Assembly (NCBI GenBank): GCA_027032655.1 | Contig: JALVMZ010000660.1 | Span: 1-21,957 of the forward strand | Source of the DNA: Desulfobacteraceae bacterium | GTDB lineage: Bacteria; Desulfobacterota; DSM-4660; Desulfatiglandales; JALVMZ01 | Direction of reading: 5' to 3' | DNA: 21,957 bases | In this document: piece after piece, positions 14,655-21,957 of the stretch | Position numbering within the stretch: the first letter of the stretch is position 1 | How the letters are laid out: the number at the start of each line of letters is the position of its first letter | Position numbers and translations under genes: made by a program | The notes under the pieces: generated by a model | The model's database searches: none | What the model was told of the DNA's origin: nothing | The model's input: the letters and a program-made list of their open reading frames with translations, nothing else

Positions 14655-16592
14655 GTGAAGAGACATGTTTATCTTACCATGAAGAGCCTTGAAGAGGCAA
14701 AACACATATTTTTCTCAAAGTTTCCTCCTGATAAAAGAACCTCTTCAATTGAGATATTAACAACAGATGCACTGGACAGAGTTACCTCAGAGCCGGTCTT
14801 TGCAAGGATATCCGTGCCCAATTGGCACCTTTCCGCCATGGATGGGGTGGCTGTTCGTGCAGAAGATACATATGGTGCAACAGAGAGGGAACCACGAATA
14901 CTTAAAATAGGGACACATGCGGAGTGGATAAATACAGGACAGCTTCTGCCTGATGGATATAATGCTGTTATAATGATTGAGAAGATTCACCAGATTGATG
15001 AAGAATCAATTGAGATAAGGGCACCTGCCTATCCGTGGCAGAATGTGCGAAAAGTGGGTGAAGATATTGTCTCCTCCCAGATATTATATCCACGGGATCA
15101 CAGAATCAGGTCCTGTGATATAGGAGCACTCCTGTCTGCAGGGGTGTTTAAAATCAAGGTATGGAAGATACCAAGGGTGGTGGTAATACCTACTGGTTCT
15201 GAACTGGTGGATTTCAGGTCATTGAAAGAGCCAGAAAGACTTAAGAAGAGTGAAATAATTGACAGCAATTCACATATGATCTGTTCAATGGTGCGGGAGG
15301 CGGGGGCAGTGCCTGAGGTATATCCCATAGTTGAGGATGAACCATCCACCATTAGGGAGGCCATAAAAAGGGCAGTGGAATCCCGGCCTGAGCTTGTAAT
15401 AATAAATGCTGGATCATCTGCAGGGAGCAGGGATTATACCGCTGATATAATTGAAGAAATGGGGGAGGTGTTCGTCCATGGAATAGCAATGATGCCGGGA
15501 AAACCAACCATCCTGGGAGAGATAAAAGGTGTGCCGGTTGTGGGAAATCCAGGTTATCCTGTATCTTCCATAATCTCATTTGAGCAGTTATTAAGACCAT
15601 ATCTTTTATCAATTCAGGGCATAAAACCTGCCCCTCAGAAGGTTATTAATGTGATACCTGTTAGAGATATTCCATCAAGGCTTGGAATAGAAGAATTTGT
15701 TAGGGTGAACATAGGAAGAGTGGGGCAAAACACCGTAGCTGTGCCCCTTGCAAGAGCAGCGGGTTCTATAAGCACAATTATAAGGGCAGAAGGGATAATC
15801 AGGATTGATTCTTTCACAGAGGGTATAAAAGAAGGGGAAGAGATTCATGCCCAGCTTTTGGTGGATGAATCAGATATAGAGAATACTGTTGTTATCATAG
15901 GAAGTCATGACATAAGCATAGATATACTATCCAATGAGATAAGAAAGAGAGGGTATTCCATAAGGATTGCATCAGGAAATGTGGGAAGTCTTGGAGGGCT
16001 GATAGCTCTCAGAAAGGGGGCATGTCATATTGCTGGTTCACATCTCTTGGATACTGACACAGGTGAGTATAATATTTCATATATCAAAAGATATCTAAAG
16101 GGGATAAAGGTCTCTTTAATACACCTTGCAATGAGGGAACAGGGGCTGATTGTTCAGAAGGGCAACCCAAAGGGTATTCAGGGGATAAAGGATTTGATAA
16201 GGGATGATATAATATTTGTTAATCGTCAAAGGGGCTCAGGGACCAGGATACTGCTTGACTATGAATTGGAGAGATTGGGTATAGATAAAGATCGGATTTC
16301 AGGGTATGAAATCGAAGAATACACACACATGGCAGTTGCAGTGGATGTGAAAAGTGGGGTTGCAGATTGTGGTCTTGGTATATATGCATCGGCAAAGGCC
16401 CTTGACCTTGATTTTATTCCTGTTACAAAGGAACAATATGACCTTGTTATACCATCATCTTTCATCAATATGGATAGTATAAAAATAGTGCTTGATACCA
16501 TATCCTCTGAGGACTTCAGGGAGCAGTTGATTTCCCTTGGAGGATATGATCCGAAAAAAAGTGGAGAGCTTATTGCCGAAATTAATTCTTAA
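14655..16592 (+). CDS. MoeA fused to a C-terminal PBP-like (periplasmic-binding-type) domain
   Basis: A 645-aa protein starting at GTG 14655, one base after the moeA stop, with AAGGGG upstream. Residues 1-403 are MoeA: LSAMDGVAV (Asp63), INTGQLLPDGYNAVIMIE, IPTGSELVD, INAGSSAGSRD, MPGKPT and GNPGYPVSS. Residues about 410-645 are the PBP-like domain found after MoeA: VVIIGSHDISIDILS, ASGNVGSLGGLIALRKGACHIAGSH, VNRQRGSGTRILLD and AVDVKSGVADCGLGIYASA. This domain resembles the molybdate/LysR-type binding fold and probably binds an oxyanion or pterin in the cytoplasm. The fusion is a known architecture in anaerobes; it is not a frameshift product. The role is metal insertion into molybdopterin, with possible ligand sensing by the fused domain (inferred). 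Confidence 0.93.
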   Translation: MKRHVYLTMKSLEEAKHIFFSKFPPDKRTSSIEILTTDALDRVTSEPVFARISVPNWHLSAMDGVAVRAEDTYGATEREPRILKIGTHAEWINTGQLLPDGYNAVIMIEKIHQIDEESIEIRAPAYPWQNVRKVGEDIVSSQILYPRDHRIRSCDIGALLSAGVFKIKVWKIPRVVVIPTGSELVDFRSLKEPERLKKSEIIDSNSHMICSMVREAGAVPEVYPIVEDEPSTIREAIKRAVESRPELVIINAGSSAGSRDYTADIIEEMGEVFVHGIAMMPGKPTILGEIKGVPVVGNPGYPVSSIISFEQLLRPYLLSIQGIKPAPQKVINVIPVRDIPSRLGIEEFVRVNIGRVGQNTVAVPLARAAGSISTIIRAEGIIRIDSFTEGIKEGEEIHAQLLVDESDIENTVVIIGSHDISIDILSNEIRKRGYSIRIASGNVGSLGGLIALRKGACHIAGSHLLDTDTGEYNISYIKRYLKGIKVSLIHLAMREQGLIVQKGNPKGIQGIKDLIRDDIIFVNRQRGSGTRILLDYELERLGIDKDRISGYEIEEYTHMAVAVDVKSGVADCGLGIYASAKALDLDFIPVTKEQYDLVIPSSFINMDSIKIVLDTISSEDFREQLISLGGYDPKKSGELIAEINS

Positions 16593-16609
16593 TCAGGGGG
16601 GAAAAAACA

Positions 16610-17134
16610 ATGGAATTAATGCTGAAATCCAGACACTGGATGGTCAATAGTAAAGGAGAGATTATAATTGGGGAAGGAAGAAAGGAGATTTTTGAAAACA
16701 TAAAAAAGACAGGCTCGATCAATAAAACAGCCTCCATCATGAAGATGTCTTATAAGGCGGTATGGGCAAAGATAAAGGCCACTGAAGAACATTTAAATAA
16801 GAAGTTGGTTGAGACAGATAGGAAGAAGGGGTCATTCCTCACCAAAGAGGGGGAGCAGTTATTGAAAAACTATGCCCTCCTTAAGGAAAGATGTGAGGAG
16901 ATGGATAATAAGATTTTTGAAGAGGTCTTTAAGACAGGGGCTTTACCTATGGAAAAGGCTCTTGATATGGATCAATTGGAACAGGAGCTTCTTAAAAATT
17001 CTAAGGATTCAAAGATATCATGTAAAAAGGCAATGGAAATAGCAAAGAAGATGGGTGCTCCCACAGGCAAGGTGGCCAAGATTCTGGACAGACATAAGAT
17101 AAAGATAAGGGGATGCCAACTGGGATGTTTTTAA
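16610..17134 (+). CDS. ModE-type winged-helix regulator with Cys-containing C-terminal domain
   Basis: A 174-aa protein. Residues about 5-100 match the N-terminal DNA-binding domain of ModE (LysR-type HTH): IFENIKKTGSINKTASIMKM, then SYKAVWAKIKATEEHLNKKLVET and KGSFLTKEGEQLL. No molybdate-binding TOBE/Mop domain follows. Instead, after an acidic helical linker, residues 133-174 form a small domain with ISCKKAMEIAKKMGAP, KVAKILDRHKIKI and the end RGCQLGCF, giving C138, C169 and C173. The cysteines could bind a metal, a cluster or molybdate/tungstate-related ligand; this is inference. GGGGGG stands before the ATG. The gene lies between moeA and mobB, so it very likely regulates molybdenum or tungsten cofactor genes, perhaps its own operon. 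Confidence 0.85.
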   Translation: MELMLKSRHWMVNSKGEIIIGEGRKEIFENIKKTGSINKTASIMKMSYKAVWAKIKATEEHLNKKLVETDRKKGSFLTKEGEQLLKNYALLKERCEEMDNKIFEEVFKTGALPMEKALDMDQLEQELLKNSKDSKISCKKAMEIAKKMGAPTGKVAKILDRHKIKIRGCQLGCF

Positions 17135-17147
17135 TGGGGTTATAGAC

Positions 17148-17642
17148 ATGATCCCAGTTGTATCAATTGTAGGAAGGTCTGATTCAGGTAAGACCACACT
17201 GATTGAAAAGCTTGTTCCCCTTCTTAAGGAGAGAGGACTTAGAGTAGGAACCATCAAACATAATCCACATGGTTTTGAAGTGGATTGGCCAGGAAAAGAT
17301 TCATGGAGACACAAAAGGGCAGGTGCAGATGTAACCATAATCTCATGTCCGAATAAGCTGGCAATGATAAAGGATACTGATCATGATTGGAGCCTGGATG
17401 AACTGGTCCATCTCTTGAATGATTGTGATATTATTTTAGCTGAAGGATATAAAAGAGATAGAATGCCCAAGATAGAGGTATTAAGGTATCAGGGAATAGA
17501 ACCCAGCCCACTATGTGGAAGATCAGATAATCTGATTGCTATTGTATCAGAAGTTAATATAGACATTGGAGTGCCCGTATTTCACCCTGATAATGTAGAG
17601 AAGCTGGTTTCATTTCTGACCAATTACTTTTCACTTCTTTAA
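17148..17642 (+). CDS. mobB: Molybdopterin-guanine dinucleotide biosynthesis adaptor protein
   Basis: A 164-aa P-loop protein, the usual length of MobB. Walker A is GRSDSGKTT (residues 9-17), followed by LIEKLVPLLKERGLRVGTIKHNPHGFEVDWPGKDSWRHKRAGAD, the family's characteristic stretch with TIKH and D-pairs-SWRHK. Later come DCDIILAEGYKRDRMPKIEV. MobB binds GTP and helps MobA turn molybdopterin into its guanine dinucleotide form. No mobA is in this window. It follows the ModE-like gene after 13 bp and ends the molybdenum group; a 104-bp gap with a promoter candidate precedes tolQ. Confidence 0.93.
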   Translation: MIPVVSIVGRSDSGKTTLIEKLVPLLKERGLRVGTIKHNPHGFEVDWPGKDSWRHKRAGADVTIISCPNKLAMIKDTDHDWSLDELVHLLNDCDIILAEGYKRDRMPKIEVLRYQGIEPSPLCGRSDNLIAIVSEVNIDIGVPVFHPDNVEKLVSFLTNYFSLL

Positions 17643-17670
17643 AAATAGGATTTCTTATCTGTATAAATAA

Positions 17671-17719
17671 TTGTTGCAAATTATCAAAGAATCATATTAG
17701 ATGTTTAATAAAATATAAT
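17671..17719 (+). promoter_or_regulatory. Possible promoter for the tol-pal operon
   Basis: The AT-rich gap between mobB and tolQ contains a perfect -10 hexamer TATAAT at 17714-17719, but no good -35 at 16-18 bp upstream. An alternative is TTGTTG (17671) with TATTAG (17695), 18 bp apart. Either is weak on its own, and read-through from the molybdenum genes is possible. Confidence 0.3.
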
Positions 17720-17746
17720 TAATGTTCCAAATATGTGGAGGAATGA

Positions 17747-18511
17747 ATGATTCAATTTACCGGATTTATTTCCATACTGACAGTATCTGTATATGGTGGT
17801 CCGAATATATTTGGAGGCGAAATCATACATATGATACGGGATGCCGGGGTTGTTGCCAAGGTTGTTCTATTAATACTTCTCATATTTTCTCTTGTATCCT
17901 GGGCAATAATACTTATGAAGGCCCGACTCTTTATCAGGGCAGAGAGAGAAAATGAGGCATTTCTTGAACTATTCTGGCAGGGGGTGGAGTTTTCAAGGCT
18001 TAAAAAGGAGACCGAGGATTTTGAATTTTCGCCTTTGACTTATATATTCAGAGAAGGGTTTAATGAACTGGGAAGGATTACAAAAATTACACCCCTAACA
18101 GGTGATAGTGAATATAAAAATCCACCCAGACGATCTGTCATACTGGATGACATCCAGCGGGTGCTCAGGAAGAGTGCTGTTCATCAGCAGGCAATACTTG
18201 AAAGATACATCTCCTTTCTTGCAACCACCGGAAACACCGCTCCTTTTATAGGTCTTTTTGGGACAGTCTGGGGTATAATGGAGTCGTTCAGGGGGATAGG
18301 GCTTAAGGGTTCTGCTTCACTTGCAGTTGTTGCCCCTGGAATTTCTGAAGCACTTATTGCAACAGCTGCAGGGCTTGCAGTTGCCATTCCTGCTGTTATT
18401 GGCTTTAATTATTTTAATCAGAAAGTGATAAATATTCAGAATCAAATGGAGACATTTATATCCGATTTCATATCCCTGCTTGATAGACAGATTATGAAGA
18501 AAGGGATTTAA
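17747..18511 (+). CDS. tolQ: TolQ (MotA/TolQ/ExbB proton channel)
   Basis: A 254-aa inner-membrane protein with a first membrane helix at about 34-56 (VVAKVVLLILLIFSLVSWAIILM). After a cytoplasmic loop come two more: FLATTGNTAPFIGLFGTVWGIMESF and APGISEALIATAAGLAVAIPAVIGFNYF, the diagnostic TolQ/ExbB pore motifs. With TolR it forms the proton-driven motor that energises TolA during cell division and outer-membrane constriction. TGGAGGA precedes ATG 17747. The first 28 residues are an extra N-terminal stretch; Met29 could be an alternative start. The tolQ-R-A-B-pal order settles TolQ over ExbB. Confidence 0.93.
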   Translation: MIQFTGFISILTVSVYGGPNIFGGEIIHMIRDAGVVAKVVLLILLIFSLVSWAIILMKARLFIRAERENEAFLELFWQGVEFSRLKKETEDFEFSPLTYIFREGFNELGRITKITPLTGDSEYKNPPRRSVILDDIQRVLRKSAVHQQAILERYISFLATTGNTAPFIGLFGTVWGIMESFRGIGLKGSASLAVVAPGISEALIATAAGLAVAIPAVIGFNYFNQKVINIQNQMETFISDFISLLDRQIMKKGI

Positions 18512-18526
18512 ATAAAGGTAAGAATA

Positions 18527-18937
18527 ATGGCGTTTCAGATGAATGGTAGAAAAGGATTTATGTCTGATATTAATGTAACTCCACTTGTTGATGTTATGCT
18601 GGTTTTACTTATTATTTTTATGGTAACAGCTCCTATGATGATGCAGGGTATTGAGGTTAATCTCCCTGAGACCCAGACCAGATACATCAAATCCCGTGAA
18701 GAACCATTAATTCTGAGCATTACGAAGGATAAAAAGATATATATTGAGAACCATCCGATAGGGATTGAAAAGCTTGAGCCCAAACTAAAGACAATATTTA
18801 AATACAGGAAGAACAAGGAGCTACTTATCAGGGCAGATAAGAGACTCCCTTATGGATTCGTAATAAAGGTTATTGCTGGAGTGAAGAGGGCAGGTATAGA
18901 CAGGGTAGGGGTGGTAACAGAACCCTTAGAACAATAG
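18527..18937 (+). CDS. tolR: TolR (ExbD/TolR family)
   Basis: A 136-aa protein with one membrane helix and a periplasmic domain. The key segment is INVTPLVDVMLVLLIIFMVTAP; Asp22 corresponds to the essential membrane Asp of TolR/ExbD that carries protons. The rest (LPETQ, LILSITKDKKIYIENHPI, LLIRADKRLPYGFVIKVIAGVKRAGIDRVGVVTEP) is the normal ExbD fold. It pairs with TolQ. AAAGG precedes the ATG, 15 bp after tolQ. Confidence 0.94.
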   Translation: MAFQMNGRKGFMSDINVTPLVDVMLVLLIIFMVTAPMMMQGIEVNLPETQTRYIKSREEPLILSITKDKKIYIENHPIGIEKLEPKLKTIFKYRKNKELLIRADKRLPYGFVIKVIAGVKRAGIDRVGVVTEPLEQ

Positions 18938-18941
18938 GATT

Positions 18942-19790
18942 ATGAAATCTGGAAGGTGGAAGATAAATGGTGGCTATTTTAACAAACAGAATCTATCTGG
19001 ATTCTTATTTTTTTCCTCTTTGCTCCATCTGGGCTTATTCTGTCTGGCACTCCTTTTGGCACCTGGTAGGGCCTCAACAAGGGGCTATGATATGACTGTA
19101 TATGAAGTCAGGCTTGTTGAGATGCCAAGAGGGAAGACTCCGGGCAATGCTGAGCTCCAGAAACCAAAGAGACATTTATCCAGGGCAGTAAAAAGATCTT
19201 CCATAAAGGTTAAAAAGTCAAAAAGGCTCCTGTTGAGACCAGCAAAGAAGAAAAAAAGGGTGATTACCATTGCAAAAAAGACAGTATCCACCAGAAGAAA
19301 GAAGGTAAAGACACAAGGGAATTCCTCCAGATTGATTGAGGAGGCTATATCCAAGATAAAGAAAAAGGTGAGAGATATAGAGGAAGACAGGATGATTCAG
19401 GAGAGGATAGCAAGATTGAAAACAGGGGCAGAATCGGCAGGGGGCAGCAGGAAGGGAGTAGGGTCAGGCTATGGTCGTATCGTTCCGGGGATTGCTCTTC
19501 AATTGTATCGGGCGGAAGTAGAGGAGAAGATTAAGTCCAACTGGTCATATCCAACTGCATTAAATAGTAAAGAGGATCTGGAGGCTGTTATAGTTTTGCT
19601 TGTCAGGAGAACAGGAGAGATAATGGATATTGATTTTAAGAAGAGATCAGGAAACAGGATATTTGATGAGTCAGTAATTAAGGCAATAAAAAGATCTGAT
19701 CCTCTACCCCCGTTTCCAGAAGGATACACAAGAGACTCAGATGAGGTAGAAGTAAAGTTTAATCTTAGAGACCTTCAGGCAGGTAGATAG
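18942..19790 (+). CDS. tolA: TolA/TonB-type energy transducer with basic linker
   Basis: A 282-aa protein: a short cytoplasmic tail, one membrane helix (about 20-41) with S25xxxH29, the SxxxH motif by which TonB and TolA couple to the motor, then a periplasmic linker and a C-terminal TonB/TolA domain (about 185-282: YRAEVEEKIKSNWSYPTAL, then AVIVLLVRRTGEIMDIDFKKRSGN and DESVIKAIKRSDPLPPFPEGY). It spans the periplasm and transmits proton-motive energy to the outer membrane. The linker (about 73-130) is dominated by Lys and Arg, not the Pro-rich or Ala-rich repeats usual in TonB or TolA. It follows tolR by 4 bp and tolB begins 1 bp after it. TolA by position; by C-terminal sequence alone it would be called TonB. 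Confidence 0.82.
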   Translation: MKSGRWKINGGYFNKQNLSGFLFFSSLLHLGLFCLALLLAPGRASTRGYDMTVYEVRLVEMPRGKTPGNAELQKPKRHLSRAVKRSSIKVKKSKRLLLRPAKKKKRVITIAKKTVSTRRKKVKTQGNSSRLIEEAISKIKKKVRDIEEDRMIQERIARLKTGAESAGGSRKGVGSGYGRIVPGIALQLYRAEVEEKIKSNWSYPTALNSKEDLEAVIVLLVRRTGEIMDIDFKKRSGNRIFDESVIKAIKRSDPLPPFPEGYTRDSDEVEVKFNLRDLQAGR

Positions 19791-19791
19791 T

Positions 19792-21105
19792 ATGAAAAAA
19801 AGAAGGATATTCAGGAGAGTAATACAGATTCTGTGTCTGGTTTTATTTTTTTTATTCCAGCCTGATTTTGCCCATTCCAGGATCACAATTGACATTAACT
19901 CTCCATCAATCCAGAGGCTCAAGGTGGCAGTGCTTGATTTTAAGTATATCTCTGGGGGTGGAGAAAAGAATAGATTCAGGACAACTCTTCCTGCAATACT
20001 TTCAAATGACCTTGAACTTAGTGGATATTTCCAGTGCATTGAGAAAGATGCATTTCTTGTTGAAGATACCACCTCCATTGATCCTTACAGGATCAGATTC
20101 AGGGATTGGACTGCAATAGGGGCTGATCTGCTCATTTATGGTGCATATACGATAATAGGTCGTCTTATGGAGGTGGAGGTAAGGCTCTATGATGTATTCT
20201 CCGCAAGACAGATATTCGCAAAGAGATTTGTTGGTAAGGTAAAAAGGCATAGAAAGATAATTCATCGAATAAGTAATGAGATTATAAAAGCGATTACAGG
20301 CACGGAAGGTATCTTTCTCTTAAAAATTGCATATGTGGACAATTCTACAGGTTATAAAGAGATATATGTATCCGATATTGATGGTCACAACATAGAACAG
20401 ATTACAAATGACAGGGGAATAAGCCTATTCCCAAGGCTGTCTCCTGATGGAAAGAGGCTCCTTTATTGTTCATATAAAAAAGGGGGCCCAATGCTCTATA
20501 TGAAAGATATCATAAGTGGCTCTGAAAAGGACATCTCTTCAAGAAAGGGCCTTAATATTGGGGCCTCATGGAGTCCAGATGGAAAAAGGATTGCCCTTAC
20601 AATGAGTGAGAAAGATAATCCTGATATATTCATTATTGATCTCAATGGAAATATTATTGAGAGGGTTACAAACTACTGGGGGATTGATGTGTCCCCTGTA
20701 TTTTCCCCTGATGGAACACGGATTGCTTTTGTATCAAATAGGTCAGGTTCTCCCCAGATATATATAAAAGAACTGGAATCAGGGCTTATCAGGAGACTTA
20801 CATTCAATGGAAGATATAATACTTCCCCTTCCTGGTCAAAATCAGGCAGAATCGCCTATGCTGGCATGAAAAATGGGAAGTTTGATATCTATACCATTGA
20901 TCCAGATGGTAGTAATCTTAGGATGCTCACCAGTGGCCCAGGTAATAATGAAGATCCATGCTGGAGCCCTGAAGGTAGATATCTGTTTTTTTCATCCAAC
21001 AGGACTGGTAAATACAGGATATACATTATGACATCAAATGGTAAGAACCAAAGGAAGATCACCTCAGGCAAGGGGGAGCAAAGCTCTCCATCTGTCTCTA
21101 AATGA
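19792..21105 (+). CDS. tolB: Tol-Pal system beta-propeller protein TolB
   Basis: A 437-aa periplasmic protein, the usual TolB length. The signal peptide ends near AHS29, then an N-terminal domain (LKVAVLDFKYISGG..., with the DWTAIGADLLIYGAYT segment) and a C-terminal propeller. Its repeats are easily seen as PD40/WD40-like units: ITNDRGISLFPRLSPDGKRL, WSPDGKRIALT, FSPDGTRIAFVSNRSGS, WSKSGRIAYAG, WSPEGRYLFFSSNRTGK and a final partial ITSGKGEQSSPSVSK. TolB binds Pal and helps Tol reposition lipids and Pal during division. One tandem unit ends in a Ser-rich tail. It starts right after tolA (overlap region GTAGATAGTATG). Confidence 0.95.
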   Translation: MKKRRIFRRVIQILCLVLFFLFQPDFAHSRITIDINSPSIQRLKVAVLDFKYISGGGEKNRFRTTLPAILSNDLELSGYFQCIEKDAFLVEDTTSIDPYRIRFRDWTAIGADLLIYGAYTIIGRLMEVEVRLYDVFSARQIFAKRFVGKVKRHRKIIHRISNEIIKAITGTEGIFLLKIAYVDNSTGYKEIYVSDIDGHNIEQITNDRGISLFPRLSPDGKRLLYCSYKKGGPMLYMKDIISGSEKDISSRKGLNIGASWSPDGKRIALTMSEKDNPDIFIIDLNGNIIERVTNYWGIDVSPVFSPDGTRIAFVSNRSGSPQIYIKELESGLIRRLTFNGRYNTSPSWSKSGRIAYAGMKNGKFDIYTIDPDGSNLRMLTSGPGNNEDPCWSPEGRYLFFSSNRTGKYRIYIMTSNGKNQRKITSGKGEQSSPSVSK

Positions 21106-21119
21106 ATTGTATATTATTG

Positions 21120-21148
21120 TTGAAAAATGAAGTATAAAATGATATCAG
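21120..21148 (+). promoter_or_regulatory. Candidate promoter for pal
   Basis: TTGAAA (21120-21125) and TATCAG (21143-21148) are 17 bp apart in the 114-bp gap between tolB and pal. Five of six and four of six bases match consensus. It would allow pal to be made apart from the rest of the operon, as happens in other bacteria. Confidence 0.35.
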
Positions 21149-21219
21149 TAAAAAATTAATTTTTGGAGATAAGGATTATCAATTTTCTTAATAATTCAAA
21201 TTCAGGAGGTATTAAAAGA

Positions 21220-21804
21220 ATGAAGAAAAAACTCTTGTCAACATTACTGGGCATGGCATTAATTATTTCAATCCCAATTTTTATGGCAGATTGTGCAAAG
21301 AAGCAGGTTAAAGTGGAGAAAGGAGTCACTTCAGCTCAAAAGGCGGAAGAGAAAGGAACTGGAAAGGTTCAGACGGGGGTTACAGAAGAGTATAAAAAGA
21401 GAGAAGCAGAGAGGCAGGCGAGGTTAAAGGCACTTGAGGAGCAGCAGAAACTATATGACGAGATGGAAGCCTTCATGTCAGAAAAGATATATTTTGATTT
21501 TGATAAATCTGATTTAAGGCCAGAGGCCCAGGCCATTCTGAAGAAAAAGGCCGAGTGGTTGAAAAAACACCCTGAATTTTTCCTTAAAATAGAAGGGCAT
21601 TGTGACGAAAGGGGCACAGCAGAGTATAACCTTGCCCTGGGATACAGAAGAGCGCAGGCAGCAAAGAATTTCCTTGTCTCATTGGGAGTGTCACCAGCTC
21701 GGATCAGGACTATAAGTTATGGAGAAGAGAGACCCATTGATCCAAGACATAATGAAGAGGCCTGGGCAAAGAATAGAAGAGATGAATTTAAACTGATAAA
21801 ATAG
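21220..21804 (+). CDS. pal: Peptidoglycan-associated lipoprotein Pal
   Basis: I start at ATG 21220, preceded by AGGAGGT (21204-21210) with a 9-nt gap; an upstream in-frame ATG at 21163 lacks such support. The 194-aa product has a signal peptide of about 24 residues ending FMAD|C25; the lipobox is unusual because Asp precedes the Cys. A charged helical linker follows (KKREAERQARLKALEEQQKLYDEMEAF). The OmpA-like domain covers about 93-194 with IYFDFDKSDLRPEAQ, IEGHCDERGTAEYNLALGYRRAQAAKNFL and NRRDEF, containing the Asp and Arg residues that bind diaminopimelate of peptidoglycan. It anchors the outer membrane to the wall and binds TolB. Confidence 0.93.
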   Translation: MKKKLLSTLLGMALIISIPIFMADCAKKQVKVEKGVTSAQKAEEKGTGKVQTGVTEEYKKREAERQARLKALEEQQKLYDEMEAFMSEKIYFDFDKSDLRPEAQAILKKKAEWLKKHPEFFLKIEGHCDERGTAEYNLALGYRRAQAAKNFLVSLGVSPARIRTISYGEERPIDPRHNEEAWAKNRRDEFKLIK

Positions 21805-21829
21805 TATCTGTTGAATTCCATATAAAGGG

Positions 21830-21853
21830 GGAGCCGATCCATAGACCGGCTCC
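21830..21853 (+). terminator. Hairpin after pal, likely operon terminator
   Basis: GGAGCCG (21830-21836) pairs with CGGCTCC (21847-21853) around a 10-nt loop, 25 bp after the pal stop. The 3' side continues TTAAATC, so the U-tract is poor, but position and stem strength favour termination of tol-pal. Confidence 0.6.
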
Positions 21854-21905
21854 TTAAATCTATTCATATTATGAGAACTTTGCAAAAATGATTCATATTC
21901 CGTTT

Positions 21906-21957
21906 GTCATCCTGAGGGTGTCTGAAAGCCTCCCGTTGGATCTATGAGATGCTTCGG
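21906..21957. repeat. Edge of a dispersed intergenic repeat (partial)
   Basis: The window ends in GTCATCCTGAGG followed by GGATCTATGAGATGCTTCGG. This resembles the widespread short noncoding repeats that begin GTCATTCTGAG... and include ...ATGAGAT.CTTCG near the centre. Only one side is visible, so the inverted partner cannot be checked. The identification is from memory of the pattern. Confidence 0.4.

Noticed and set aside
17747..18937. ExbB/ExbD instead of TolQ/TolR
   Set aside because: The following tolA-like, tolB and pal genes identify the tol-pal system.
1..21957. CRISPR arrays, transposases, integrases, phage or toxin-antitoxin genes
   Set aside because: No spaced direct-repeat array and no such protein family was seen in any large frame.

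Overview
The window reads as a stretch of chromosome from a Gram-negative, probably anaerobic bacterium of moderate-to-low GC. A complete tol-pal set and a type IV pilus minor-pilin set show an outer membrane. Two MoeA paralogues, a ModE-like regulator and MobB point to heavy molybdenum or tungsten enzyme use. The thiolase/DUF35 pair and the overall gene style resemble Desulfobacterota (former Deltaproteobacteria). That placement is inference, since no marker gene fixes it.

Layout. (1) 1-517, minus: 5' part of a nucleoside phosphorylase running off the left edge. (2) 518-925: AT-rich divergent control region holding a long inverted repeat, an exact 21-bp direct repeat containing TGTAAAA/TTTTACA palindromes, and a sigma-54-type -24/-12 element. 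(3) 926-7846, plus: type IV pilus operon fimT/gspH-like, pilW, pilV, pilX, pilY1 and an unknown small exported protein. Neighbouring pilin genes overlap, so translation is probably coupled. (4) 7879-10886, minus: prmA, rsmE and purA (translation and purine housekeeping). (5) 10979-12583, minus: thiolase followed by its DUF35 zinc-ribbon/OB partner, closed by a hairpin terminator. (6) 12584-13396: about 0.8 kb of sparse DNA with a candidate 35-aa ORF, a near-consensus sigma-70 promoter, a 5' half of an initiator tRNA gene and a perfect palindrome. (7) 13397-17642, plus: moeA, moeA fused to a PBP-like domain, a ModE-type HTH protein with a Cys-containing tail, and mobB. (8) 17747-21804, plus: tolQ-tolR-tolA/tonB-tolB-pal, followed by a hairpin and the edge of a dispersed-repeat-like sequence.

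How the genes work together. The pilins prime the pilus tip and PilY1 caps it. The molybdenum genes finish molybdopterin and insert the metal, with a regulator in the same operon. Tol-Pal ties the outer membrane to peptidoglycan using proton-motive force. No CRISPR array, transposase, integrase, toxin-antitoxin or phage-defence gene is visible. The points most worth a second look are the truncated fMet-tRNA gene behind a strong promoter in front of the moeA operon, the enhancer-like repeat cluster in front of the pilus operon, and the Cys-tailed ModE-like regulator.
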